This document shows positions 1-8,922 of a stretch of DNA of 64,000 nucleotides, one piece after another (the stretch's first letter is position 1; each line of letters begins with the position of its first letter). The notes under the pieces were generated by a model. The model saw only the letters and a program-made list of their open reading frames with translations. It was not told the DNA's origin and did no database searches. The translations under genes and the position numbers were made by a program. The DNA is from Leyella lascolaii (GTDB taxonomy: Bacteria; Bacteroidota; Bacteroidia; Bacteroidales; Bacteroidaceae). The DNA is taken from contig NZ_LT556050.1 of assembly GCF_900079775.1 (NCBI RefSeq), positions 161,249-225,248 of the forward strand. Reading direction: 5' to 3'.

Positions 1-305
1 CAATACTTTTATTGCCTAATTATCAATATTTTAGACAATTTTTCAGAGTCTTTTCTAGACCTTTTACAGCTTGCTCAAGCGATAGTTATTGACAGTATTT
101 CAATGAACTTTTATATAGTGAAACCGGATAGCCGGCTTCAAATGTTTAACTTTTAGCGCGGTAAATTTTTACCGAAGTATTGTTAGAACAATTTATTACT
201 TTTGCGCTCAGATTGTTGACATTACGCATATCACTGCATATCATCAGACAATTTCCGCGTAAAGTCACTGACAAAAGAACTATAATCACCAAACATTAAT
301 ACATT
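1..305. other. Upstream intergenic region of the secreted-protein operon
   Basis: No gene is visible. The region is AT-rich. A TACTTTTG at 197-204 fits the Bacteroidota -7 consensus TAnnTTTG and would start transcription near 211, leaving a leader of about 95 bases before the ATG at 306. I could not find a good -33 TTTG at the usual 19-21 base distance, so the promoter call is tentative. A perfect hairpin palindrome lies just upstream at 159-174 (listed separately). Confidence 0.5.
159..174. promoter_or_regulatory. Perfect palindrome upstream of the T9SS substrate operon
   Basis: CGGTAAA, two bases, TTTACCG: 7-bp arms in perfect inverted symmetry, 23 bases before a candidate -7 box (197-204) and so roughly overlapping the -33 region. 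This could be a repressor or activator site for the operon, or the 3' hairpin of a gene left of the window. Seen directly; the function is inferred. Confidence 0.35.
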
Positions 306-3245
306 ATGAGAAAACATTTACTATTCACGGCGGTCGCCACAATGGCGATGTCGCTAACGGGGACGTTGTCTTCCATGGCTCAAGGCTATCAGACTACAAT
401 CCCCTTCGTCGAGACATTCGATGATGAAACGCATTACACACTCGGCGGAGACCTGCCGGACGGATGGCTCGGATGCTCCGGAAACGAGGACGAGAAAGGC
501 TTTGTGAAGACTCAGTACTATGACAACGGACTGAAGGCATACTCCGGAGACTACTATGTGTCAAGCGAAGCCAACATGTTCAATCACAGGAACGATTACC
601 TGTACACGCCTTTGATGTCGATGAAAGGAGGCAAGGAATACATCGTTTCGTTCTATATGTATGCTACAGCATACAACCCAGGACGCCAGCCTTCATTCCA
701 GATTACGGCAGGAACGGCACAGAACGCCGATGCGCAGACTATCGTAATAGCTGAGAAAGAAATGATAATGCATACCGAATGGACGCTTGTCGAGGCCAAA
801 TTCACGCCTGAAACAGACGGTGAATACAGCATCGCGCTCAACGCTACAGCACCGATCACAGGTTCAGGAATAGTTCTTGTTGACGATTTCTCCGTGAAAG
901 AAGGAGAGAGCGTAGCACCTGTTGATCCGTTCATCACCACAATACCGTTCACCGAGACATTCGATGACGCTACACACTATGCCCTCGGCGGCGACCTTCC
1001 CGACGGATGGGCAGCATACTCCGGAAACGGTGACGCAGGCTTCAAGACCGAGACTTACGAGGACACTTACATGCCCGCATACTCCGGAGACACCTTCGTG
1101 CGCAGTTTTGGAATGCTCAGCGGAAGGCACGACGCGCTCTTCACACCGATGCTGGAAATGGAAGCAGGAAAGAAATACACCGTCTCCTTCTACATCTACG
1201 TGACTGACTTCAACTACGCACCGTCATATTCTGTCACCGCAGGAACGGCTCAGAACGTGGAGGCACAGACAATCGCACTCACCGAGACAGCCGAAGTTCC
1301 GCAGGGTCAGTATACAAAGGTGGAGACCACATTCACACCCGAGACAAGCGGAGAATACTGTATCGCACTGAATGTGACAGCCAATCTGTCACAAACAGGC
1401 TTCGTTAACGTTGACGACTTCTCCATTGAGGCAGAAGAGACACAGGAACCTCCAGTCGAGGAATGGTCAGCATCAATACCCTATTCGGAGAACTTTGATG
1501 ACGCAAGCCATTACAACGGTTTGGGACATCTGCCCAACGGATGGTTCTCAAGCGGCGAGAATCCGTTCGTGACAGCCTACTCTTCAAGTCTGCCGGCTGT
1601 ATCGGGAGAGTACTACATGGTAGCTCCAAGCTCACCGATAAGCAACCGCCGCGACATAGCCTATACTCCGCTGCTTGAGATGGAAGCCGGTCAGAAGTAT
1701 ACGATATCATTCTATCTCTGCATGCCGGGCAGCTCCTCAACACCATCATTCAAGTTCACCGTAGGTCAGGATCAGGCTTACGACATGCAGGAGACAGTCC
1801 TTCTCGACCACACCGGTACGATAGACGAGTGGACACGCTACGAATACAGCTTCACCCCGGAGACAACAGGAGAATACTGTTTCGCCTTCTGGGCTCAGTC
1901 AACAGGAGCCGGTGACGGTATAATATGTGTGGACAACTTCAGGCTAAGCAAGGCTGATGAGGTCTTCGCACCTGAAACCGACTTCAAGTTCAGCAACACT
2001 CTGCACTCTCAGTTCACCGGAGGTCCGAAGCTGTTCAGCGGTCAGACCGTCCAGATGATAAACACTACAGACGATGCCAACAGCTTCCTGTGGACCGTAA
2101 CAGGCGGAGACGCCGTCATATCAGACGCTACAGCAGTCAACCCGACCATCACTTTCAAGGAGTCGGCAAACTACACTGTCACTCTGGAAGCGACCAACGA
2201 AGGCGGCAAGAAAGAAATTTCCAAGAGATTCTATCCTGAATTCGCCGTTGCCGGTGAGACCGACTGCGTACAGACAACAGACGAGAATACCGACAAGATA
2301 TACGAACAGAGCAACACACCGGCGTTCCTTGCGGACGGCACAGTGGAGGATGACTACACTTACGAGACAAACACCGACTTTGTCGTAGGAGTCAACCCAT
2401 ACTACCGTGCGTTTGCCGAGAGGTTCGACGTACCGCAGAACTGCAACATGGAACTGACCTCAATAAACTACTTCTCTCACAATTATTACCTGTTCGATCA
2501 GAAGCTTGGCGTCGGCAAGGACGAGGAAGGCAACGACATATACAGCACCTTCGATAAAGACAAAAAGCTCACAGTGGTAATCTATCCAGAGAAGGACGGC
2601 AAGCCGGACGTAGCAAATCCGATATACAGCAAGACCGGTCTGATAAGCGAAATGATAATCGACAACTACTATTCAGTACGTGAGAGCGTGAAGTTCGACG
2701 ACGCCTCAGAGCCCGTAGTGGTAAACGGACCGTTCTACATCGCCCTTGAGTTCGACTCACTCACCTTGGAGCCGTACAGTCCGGACATCCTCTCACGCTC
2801 TTATGTGGGCCTTGACACCCGCGTACACGACAACGGTCAGACCACACTTTGGGTGAAACCGGAAAAGGCGATACCCGGAAGCGAGTTTGAGAAGAGCGGC
2901 AAACTGAACGAATATTGCCGTGCGGACGAGTTCTCCAAAGAGCTTGTCGGCTACAGCTTCGGTGTGATGCCTTGGGTGGTATATGGCAAGATGGACATTG
3001 AGACAGGCATCAACGGCAAGGAAAACGGCGGTCAGGCAATAAAGGTATACGCCACTGTAGACGGCGAGAACTTCAAAGTGTCGGGACTGAAACCTGGAAC
3101 CGGCGTCCGCGTTTACTCTTCCAACGGTTCAGCCGTGTTCGACAGGAAAGCCGTAAGCAGCGAGATGATTATCCCTGCGGGCAACTGGACAAGCGGTGTA
3201 TATGTGATATCAGCCGACGGACAGTCTATAAAGGTGACAAAATAA
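306..3245 (+). CDS. Secreted choice-of-anchor J repeat protein with PKD-like and T9SS sorting domains
   Basis: A 979-residue exported protein. Residues 1-25 form a signal peptide (basic start, hydrophobic core, cleavage near SMAQG). Three diverged repeats of about 180 residues begin near residues 31, 211 and 388, each with the pattern [ST]IP[FY]xExFDDxxHYxxxG, LPxGW and ending in a GxxxVDDF/VDNF strand. This is the choice-of-anchor J (MAM-like jelly roll) type of extracellular beta domain. Residues about 558-645 look like a PKD/Ig-like domain (FLWTVTGGDA, YTVTLEATNEGG). The last 80 residues (IKVYATVDGENFKVSG, VRVYSSNGS, GVYVISADG) match the T9SS type A sorting domain, so the protein should cross the outer membrane by the type IX system. 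First gene of a tight three-gene run (46-base gap). No catalytic motif seen; probably adhesion or ligand binding. Confidence 0.85.
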   Translation: MRKHLLFTAVATMAMSLTGTLSSMAQGYQTTIPFVETFDDETHYTLGGDLPDGWLGCSGNEDEKGFVKTQYYDNGLKAYSGDYYVSSEANMFNHRNDYLYTPLMSMKGGKEYIVSFYMYATAYNPGRQPSFQITAGTAQNADAQTIVIAEKEMIMHTEWTLVEAKFTPETDGEYSIALNATAPITGSGIVLVDDFSVKEGESVAPVDPFITTIPFTETFDDATHYALGGDLPDGWAAYSGNGDAGFKTETYEDTYMPAYSGDTFVRSFGMLSGRHDALFTPMLEMEAGKKYTVSFYIYVTDFNYAPSYSVTAGTAQNVEAQTIALTETAEVPQGQYTKVETTFTPETSGEYCIALNVTANLSQTGFVNVDDFSIEAEETQEPPVEEWSASIPYSENFDDASHYNGLGHLPNGWFSSGENPFVTAYSSSLPAVSGEYYMVAPSSPISNRRDIAYTPLLEMEAGQKYTISFYLCMPGSSSTPSFKFTVGQDQAYDMQETVLLDHTGTIDEWTRYEYSFTPETTGEYCFAFWAQSTGAGDGIICVDNFRLSKADEVFAPETDFKFSNTLHSQFTGGPKLFSGQTVQMINTTDDANSFLWTVTGGDAVISDATAVNPTITFKESANYTVTLEATNEGGKKEISKRFYPEFAVAGETDCVQTTDENTDKIYEQSNTPAFLADGTVEDDYTYETNTDFVVGVNPYYRAFAERFDVPQNCNMELTSINYFSHNYYLFDQKLGVGKDEEGNDIYSTFDKDKKLTVVIYPEKDGKPDVANPIYSKTGLISEMIIDNYYSVRESVKFDDASEPVVVNGPFYIALEFDSLTLEPYSPDILSRSYVGLDTRVHDNGQTTLWVKPEKAIPGSEFEKSGKLNEYCRADEFSKELVGYSFGVMPWVVYGKMDIETGINGKENGGQAIKVYATVDGENFKVSGLKPGTGVRVYSSNGSAVFDRKAVSSEMIIPAGNWTSGVYVISADGQSIKVTK

Positions 3246-3291
3246 TCATTGCCTCAGGCAATGCGACAAACCACATTGTAAAATACAACAG

Positions 3292-6126
3292 ATGAACAAA
3301 CTAATAAGATTATCGTTAGTCATCTGCCTGTTTAGTTTCTTCTGGATGCCGGTACACGCCGTACCGGCATTTCCAGGAGAAATTTCTTATAGGCAGCCCG
3401 ACGGCACAATAGTGAAGTACAGACTGCGTGGCGACGAGCACAGACACTGGATGGAGACATCAGAGGGTTATCTGCTGAAACGCGCCGACAACGGTTTTCT
3501 GATGTACGCGGAAAAGGACGGAGATGGCATAAAAGCATCATCGCTCCCTTACCGGGGCAACGACTCTGCGGCAAAAAGCAAGATGCGTCTGATCAGGCGC
3601 GGCGACTTGGGCGTCTCCACAATGTCTGTGGGTGACCCGACCCTATCCACCGGCAGCACATTCCCCACGACAGGAAAGCGCAAACTGCTCATGCTCCTTG
3701 TGAACTTCGCCGACACCAAGCCCGTCATTCCGGCATCCGAGTTCGAGCAGATGATGAACGCCGAGAACTACGAAGGCACGGGCAGCTTCCGCGACTTCTT
3801 CCTTCAGAACTCCTACGGAAAGCTTGACATAGAGACAACCGTGGTAGGCTGGATACAGCTTCCGTCCAACAAGTACATGTACAGCACCGAAGACATGACG
3901 CGGCTCATATCGGACGCGCTCAACGCAGTGGACGATGACATAGACTTCACACAGTTTGACAACGACGGCGACGGCATACTCGACGGCCTGTCCATCATCC
4001 ATCAGGGCACCGGAGCCGAGGTTACGGGAAGCTCAAGCGACATCTGGTCGCACAGCGGAGGACTCCTCTCGGAGGTCTATGCGGGCGGCATACGTGTCAA
4101 CACATACACAATACAGCCCGAGCTGCTCGGCATATCGTCGCCCACACAGAAGATAACGGTGGGCGTGTTCTGCCATGAGTTCGGCCACAATCTGGGAGCA
4201 CCGGACTTCTACGACTCCGATTACGAACAGAGCGGAGGCGAGTTTGAAGGCACCGGAGTGTGGGACCTGATGGCTGGAGGCATATGGAACGAATCGCTGC
4301 AACCGGGCGACTCGCCCTCACACATCAACATGTGGCAGAAGATGCAGTTCGGATGGGTCACCCCGCAATATCTCAACGAGAGCCGCACTGTGACCGGAAT
4401 ACCGTCGGCATCGTCCTCTCCAGTGGGATACATAGCGCAGACATCGCGCGAAGGCGACTACTTCGTGCTCGAGAACAGGACACAGGAAGGATTCGACAGG
4501 GCGTTGCCCGGACACGGCATCGTGGTGTATCATGTGGACGAGCAAAGACTGCGCTCCACTGTCAACATGAACACGATAAATGCCGACTACAGGCAAAGCG
4601 TGTACACAGTGTGCGCCTCCGCCGGAACCGAACCGGGAAAGACACCAGCGTCATACGGCGACATAAACAGCGCAGGAGCACCGTTCCCCGGTGAGAACGG
4701 CATCACGGAGTTTTCCGATGCCACCCTTCCCTCCGCCCACTCCAATGACGGCAAATACTCATACTTCTCCATACGCGACATCAGCTCAGACGGAACCACG
4801 GCGTCATTCGAGTTCGTCAAGGGCGAGGCTCCCGCAACGGTGGGTAACCTCACAGCCACGGCGAAACGCGGAATAGTGTCGCTACGCTGGGACGAACCTG
4901 AAAGCGGAGACATTGACATTTACCGTATCTTCAGGGATGACGAGCTGATTGCCGAGACAAAAGAGACCGGATACGTTGACAATGAACTCACATCCACCGT
5001 CGCCACCTACAAGGTGGACGTGCGCTACGGCAACGGTCTCTACTCGCCTTTCGCCACAAGCACGGTCAGAGTGCCCGACAACAAGATAAAGAATGTCGCA
5101 TCATCGGCGGCGGGACAGGACGTGACACTGACATGGAAACTCAACTCCACCCTCACACGCATGAATCCCGACCTTACCGCCGCAACCGAGAATGCCGTGA
5201 TAACAGTGCTCAGCGGCAGCCGTCTTGAAGTGGCACAGAAGTTCAGAGCCGCCGACCTGAGAGCGTATAAAGGCTATACCATCAGCGAGGTGTCGTTCTT
5301 CCCCTTCACGTCACAAAGCGAAGTGAGCTACAAACTGCGCGTATACAGGGCTGAGGAAGGTGGAGAGCCGGAGGTGATAAGCGAGCGCGACGCCTCAGAA
5401 TACGGTTCGGGAACATGGCGCACCCTCAAACTGCGCACTCCGGTGACCATAGAGCCGGGCTACGACTACTACATAGGATTCGCCGCCGAAAGCCGTATAG
5501 GCACCGTGGCTGTGGTGTGCGACGCCACGACAGCCGACCCCGGACTCGGCAATCTGGTGTGCACCGACGGCACGTGGCACAGCGACATGCTCGACAACAA
5601 CATATTCCTGCGCTGCGAACTCCAGCCGCGCACTTACTCGGACGGTGACTTCATACAGGGCGAAGAGCCTGTGTTCAATCCCGGATTCGACCCTCTGGCT
5701 GATGTGGCGTATCCTCTCGGATTCAACATCTACCGCGACAACGAACTGATAGGGTTCACATCCTCCGGCATTTTCATAGACCGCGGAGTGAGCTCCGGAC
5801 GCCACACCTACGGCATAGCATGCCTCTACGAGGGCAACAACGAGTCGCGCATGAGCCAGACCACCGTGACAACCACTGCGACATCCATAGACGGGGCTAC
5901 AGACAACGGCGGCACTAAGGTATACGCCGACGGCAACACCATCACCGTGAAGTCCGCCGCCAACTGCCTGACGTCTGTCTACAACGCGGCAGGAGAGCCC
6001 GTCACCGCCACCGTACACGTAAAGGCGGGAACGGAGAAGGCATTCACCATCAGACAGTCGGGGCTCTACATCGTGAAGACAGAGACATCAGGAAACACAA
6101 CAACTCACAAAATAATAATAAAATAA
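3292..6126 (+). CDS. M6-family (immune inhibitor A-like) secreted metalloprotease, T9SS substrate
   Basis: A 944-residue exported zinc protease. A signal peptide covers about residues 1-23 (cleavage after VHA). An N-terminal region typical of M6-like proteins (FPGEISYRQPDG, HWMETSEGYLL) precedes the catalytic domain, where HEFGHNLGAPDFYD supplies the HExxHxxGxxD zinc site (H295, E296, H299). A likely calcium loop, DNDGDGILDG, lies near residue 222. Residues about 510-600 resemble a fibronectin type III domain, and a beta-sandwich region with IYRDNELIGF follows. The C-terminus (TSVYNAAGEPV, SGLYIVKTETSG) is a T9SS type A sorting domain. It ends 10 bases before the next gene, so co-transcription is likely. 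Role: degradation of extracellular protein; the substrate is unknown. Confidence 0.88.
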   Translation: MNKLIRLSLVICLFSFFWMPVHAVPAFPGEISYRQPDGTIVKYRLRGDEHRHWMETSEGYLLKRADNGFLMYAEKDGDGIKASSLPYRGNDSAAKSKMRLIRRGDLGVSTMSVGDPTLSTGSTFPTTGKRKLLMLLVNFADTKPVIPASEFEQMMNAENYEGTGSFRDFFLQNSYGKLDIETTVVGWIQLPSNKYMYSTEDMTRLISDALNAVDDDIDFTQFDNDGDGILDGLSIIHQGTGAEVTGSSSDIWSHSGGLLSEVYAGGIRVNTYTIQPELLGISSPTQKITVGVFCHEFGHNLGAPDFYDSDYEQSGGEFEGTGVWDLMAGGIWNESLQPGDSPSHINMWQKMQFGWVTPQYLNESRTVTGIPSASSSPVGYIAQTSREGDYFVLENRTQEGFDRALPGHGIVVYHVDEQRLRSTVNMNTINADYRQSVYTVCASAGTEPGKTPASYGDINSAGAPFPGENGITEFSDATLPSAHSNDGKYSYFSIRDISSDGTTASFEFVKGEAPATVGNLTATAKRGIVSLRWDEPESGDIDIYRIFRDDELIAETKETGYVDNELTSTVATYKVDVRYGNGLYSPFATSTVRVPDNKIKNVASSAAGQDVTLTWKLNSTLTRMNPDLTAATENAVITVLSGSRLEVAQKFRAADLRAYKGYTISEVSFFPFTSQSEVSYKLRVYRAEEGGEPEVISERDASEYGSGTWRTLKLRTPVTIEPGYDYYIGFAAESRIGTVAVVCDATTADPGLGNLVCTDGTWHSDMLDNNIFLRCELQPRTYSDGDFIQGEEPVFNPGFDPLADVAYPLGFNIYRDNELIGFTSSGIFIDRGVSSGRHTYGIACLYEGNNESRMSQTTVTTTATSIDGATDNGGTKVYADGNTITVKSAANCLTSVYNAAGEPVTATVHVKAGTEKAFTIRQSGLYIVKTETSGNTTTHKIIIK

Positions 6127-6136
6127 AGAACCAGAC

Positions 6137-8167
6137 ATGAACAGTTTAATAAGAAAGACACTTGCCATCGCACTGTGCGCATGGGCTGTCACAGCATCCG
6201 CCGACAACGGTGTGTGGACAAAACGCAACACAGCACGCAACGCCATCCCCGCCGTAAAGGACGGGACGCCTCTCACACGCCTTTCCACTGCCGACACTCC
6301 GGTGCGCGTTGCGGCACAGCGGAACGCCGTCCGCTCAGAAGCGGGAACGGCAAGAGAAGGATTCGTCACAGTGATAAGCGAAGACTTCAACAAGATGACG
6401 TCGGGGGCGGACGGCGCGCCCGACCTCAACACAGTCATCACCGGCACTGACGGAACCATCTATCATGACTATGTGCAGACCTACGGATGGGCTGGAATAG
6501 ACGTCTATCAGGCTGGCGGAAGCTGCTATCTCGCCGACAGCCAGACCTCGCTCCTCATGACTCCTGCGCTTGACCTCTCCGCCAACGGGGGCGACTTCAC
6601 ATTGTGCGTGACGTTCCGTGCGGAGACGGAGCCGTGCAAGTTCTATCTCATTTCAGGCAGCGGCTCCACTGCGATCGACGGCGGATACATCAACGCCTCG
6701 ACACAATGGAGCTATGCGGAGATACCTTTTGAAGGCGGACAGCCCCAGACCTTCATACAGTTCTTCGGCAACGCACCGTTGTATATCGACGACATCACGG
6801 TGATACAGGCCAAGGAGGAAGAGGTACCCACAGCGATAAGCGCGCCCGGAAGCGTCAGTGCGACAGACATATCCGAAAGCGCGTTCACTGCGAACTGGAG
6901 TGCCGTGACAGGCGCGACGGGCTATCTGCTCGACGTGTTCAGCTACGGACAGGACAATGCCAAGACCTATCTCCTCACCGACAAGGCTGTGGAGGGCACC
7001 TCATACGAGGTGAGCGGACTCGAGCCGGGACAGACTTACTTCTTCTCGGTGCAGGCCACCGACGGCACACTGACGTCTGAAGAGTCGCAGCAGTGCATCG
7101 TAAGAGAAGCGTCGGGAAGTGTCGGAACGCCTACGGCTCTTGAGGCTACAGAGGTTAGCGACAAAGGTTTCAGGGCAAACTGGAGCAGTGCGGAGAACGC
7201 GGCATGGTACACTCTCTTCACCTACTCATATCATCAGGTGGAGCAAGACGGCACCTTCGAAGTGGAGAACGAGACGTTCGACAAGATAAAGGACGGCAAA
7301 ACGGAAAATCCACTTTACAACGATCCCGCACAGACTCTTGACGAATACACCGCCCATCCCAACTGGGAAGGCTCGACGACAATACGTGCCGAAGGTATGA
7401 TAGGTCTGCGCAACTACTATTCAATAATGGGTGTCTACTCCATGCTCTACTCTCCCATCTACATGACTCAGACGGCTTCGGCTTCCGGAAAAATCACGGT
7501 GAGAATAAAAGCAATGCACGACAACATGTGCTCTGACGCCACAATGATAGGCGTGGCATGCGTCGACGCCGACAACCAGGAGAGCAAAGTGGAATGGCAG
7601 CAGGCTGTCATCACAGACAGAATGAGCGAATATGAGTTCGTCTTCGACGCATACAGCAACTACTACCTTGCCATTGCCTTCAACGACGAGAACAACACCG
7701 ACTACGGAACAAGCGGCACGGTGTGGATTGACGGCATAAGCATAAGCCAGGAGATGAGCGCGGGCGACATCTTCAGCCGCATGCACTCGTGCGACGTTGT
7801 GTTCGGCGGCACATCGTTCTACGTGCCTACTCCCGACCGCGGCAACGACATTTACTCATACTTCGTGCAGGCAACGACAAACGGACCTGACGGAAACATC
7901 GACTCCGACTACTCCAACGAGATATACGTGCAAGGCTCAACCGACGGCATAGACGCTGCTGAGAACAGCGGCAAGGTGAGCGTAAGCGGTGCTGACGGAC
8001 ATATCACCGTGACTCTTGACAAGGCTGCCGGAATAAGTGTATACACCACTTCGGGCACAGCCGTAGCCTCGACAGATGGCAAAGCAGGCGCGAACGAGAT
8101 AAGTCTGTCGTGCGGAATGTATATTGTGAAAGCCGCCGGAATAGTGACAAAAGTCATTGTGAGATAG
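6137..8167 (+). CDS. Secreted fibronectin type III / choice-of-anchor J protein, T9SS substrate
   Basis: A 676-residue exported protein with a signal peptide in residues 1-22 (cleavage after TASA). A jelly-roll segment starts around EDFNKMTSG (residue about 75) and ends in PLYIDDITVIQ. A fibronectin type III domain follows (PGSVSATDISESAFTANWSA), a second begins at PTALEATEVSDKGFRANWSS, and a second anchor-J segment ends in TVWIDGISI. The C-terminal 75 residues (GIDAAENSGKVSV, AGISVYTTSGTAV, CGMYIVKAAG) form a T9SS type A sorting domain. Third gene of the run with the anchor-J protein and the M6 protease; the three probably act together at the cell surface. A strong hairpin terminator follows. 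No enzymatic motif was recognised. Confidence 0.82.
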   Translation: MNSLIRKTLAIALCAWAVTASADNGVWTKRNTARNAIPAVKDGTPLTRLSTADTPVRVAAQRNAVRSEAGTAREGFVTVISEDFNKMTSGADGAPDLNTVITGTDGTIYHDYVQTYGWAGIDVYQAGGSCYLADSQTSLLMTPALDLSANGGDFTLCVTFRAETEPCKFYLISGSGSTAIDGGYINASTQWSYAEIPFEGGQPQTFIQFFGNAPLYIDDITVIQAKEEEVPTAISAPGSVSATDISESAFTANWSAVTGATGYLLDVFSYGQDNAKTYLLTDKAVEGTSYEVSGLEPGQTYFFSVQATDGTLTSEESQQCIVREASGSVGTPTALEATEVSDKGFRANWSSAENAAWYTLFTYSYHQVEQDGTFEVENETFDKIKDGKTENPLYNDPAQTLDEYTAHPNWEGSTTIRAEGMIGLRNYYSIMGVYSMLYSPIYMTQTASASGKITVRIKAMHDNMCSDATMIGVACVDADNQESKVEWQQAVITDRMSEYEFVFDAYSNYYLAIAFNDENNTDYGTSGTVWIDGISISQEMSAGDIFSRMHSCDVVFGGTSFYVPTPDRGNDIYSYFVQATTNGPDGNIDSDYSNEIYVQGSTDGIDAAENSGKVSVSGADGHITVTLDKAAGISVYTTSGTAVASTDGKAGANEISLSCGMYIVKAAGIVTKVIVR

Positions 8168-8199
8168 GTCTGAACGCATTTACGGCGAAATCATATGTC

Positions 8200-8232
8200 A
8201 TGAGGGCTGTCCAAGAGCAGGACAGCCCTCAT
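8200..8232 (+). terminator. Terminator of the T9SS substrate operon
   Basis: A perfect 13-bp stem (ATGAGGGCTGTCC / GGACAGCCCTCAT) with a 7-base loop, 33 bases after the stop codon of the third secreted-protein gene. There is no long T run after it on the + strand. Confidence 0.7.
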
Positions 8233-8430
8233 TCCGTATAAGCGGACGGCAGCACGCGATAAGGATGAAACCGGTATGCAGAGCCGGTCTGACCAGCCGT
8301 GCCAGAATATACCGGCGCGCCGTGCATAAACATTTATTAACGAAAACCCGACACTTATTTAACACATCATTCTCACTCGTTCTGTATCGTGAAAGACTCG
8401 TCCGGCACACTCACACGGGCATGGCAGCAG

Positions 8431-8694
8431 TACAGAAAAGCCCGTTTCGCAACCCATATGAGCGCACAGACGGTGCCGAAGAGGCTGTTCAGTGGCGCAG
8501 GAAAGGCTCTTCCACATCACGGAAAAGGCTCTTCGGCGGTGCGGAAGAGGCTCTTCTGCAAAACGGAACATTATCACCGGTCATGCGGAAAAACGCTATT
8601 ACGCTGGCTGTAAGCGCATTATGCAATACCCTGAAAAATACGTACCGAAGCACGGAAAGCCGCATATTAGAAAACCGGAGGAATTTCAGGCTGT
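8431..8694. repeat. Degenerate 22-bp phased repeat array, locus 1 (12 units)
   Basis: Units start at 8431, 8453, 8475, 8497, 8519, 8541, 8563, 8585, 8607, 8629, 8651 and 8673, all 22 bases apart. The best units (8497-8562) carry GGAAAGGCTCTTCC, GGAAAAGGCTCTTC and GGAAGAGGCTCTTC; the outer units are more diverged but keep the register. Neighbouring units differ by many substitutions and no indels. It is not a CRISPR array: there are no conserved repeats separated by unrelated spacers. It ends about 110 bases before the hflX promoter. Confidence 0.75.
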
Positions 8695-8805
8695 CCCGAC
8701 AACCTGTTTTTTAACATTCAACGACGTGTTTTCCTCATCGGAACAACTGCCGGACGGGGCATCGCATACAGTAACGGGATGGCGTTATAAAATGGGTCCA
8801 AAACC

Positions 8806-8836
8806 TTTGTGTTTATTGTAAATTATATTATCTTTG
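8806..8836 (+). promoter_or_regulatory. Consensus Bacteroidota promoter for hflX
   Basis: TTTG (8806-8809), 19 bases, TATCTTTG (8829-8836): an exact match to the -33 TTTG / -7 TAnnTTTG consensus of the Bacteroidota primary sigma factor. It predicts a start near 8843 and a leader of about 80 bases to the hflX ATG. Confidence 0.8.
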
Positions 8837-8922
8837 CGCTAATATATCACACATTGTGACCGCATACCTGACACGAGACAGTCCGCTGCGGCTCACGAAA
8901 GCCCCAAAAACAAATATTCCTA

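Larger units (their letters stand above)
8168..8922. other. 755-base intergenic region: terminator, 22-bp repeat array, hflX promoter
   Basis: No credible gene; apparent open frames here are low-complexity Arg/Lys-rich readings of the repeat. In order it holds the terminator at 8200-8232, unremarkable sequence to about 8430, a degenerate 22-base periodic array at 8431-8694, and a consensus promoter at 8806-8836. Confidence 0.75.

Noticed and set aside
8431..8694. CRISPR array
   Set aside because: Unit length 22 with no separate spacers, heavy substitution in every unit and no cas genes in the window.
8265..8821. Several overlapping open frames of 70-150 codons with Arg/Lys/Gly-rich products
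   Set aside because: They are translations of the 22-bp repeat in different frames; the period is not a multiple of 3, composition is extreme, and none has a plausible start or homology.
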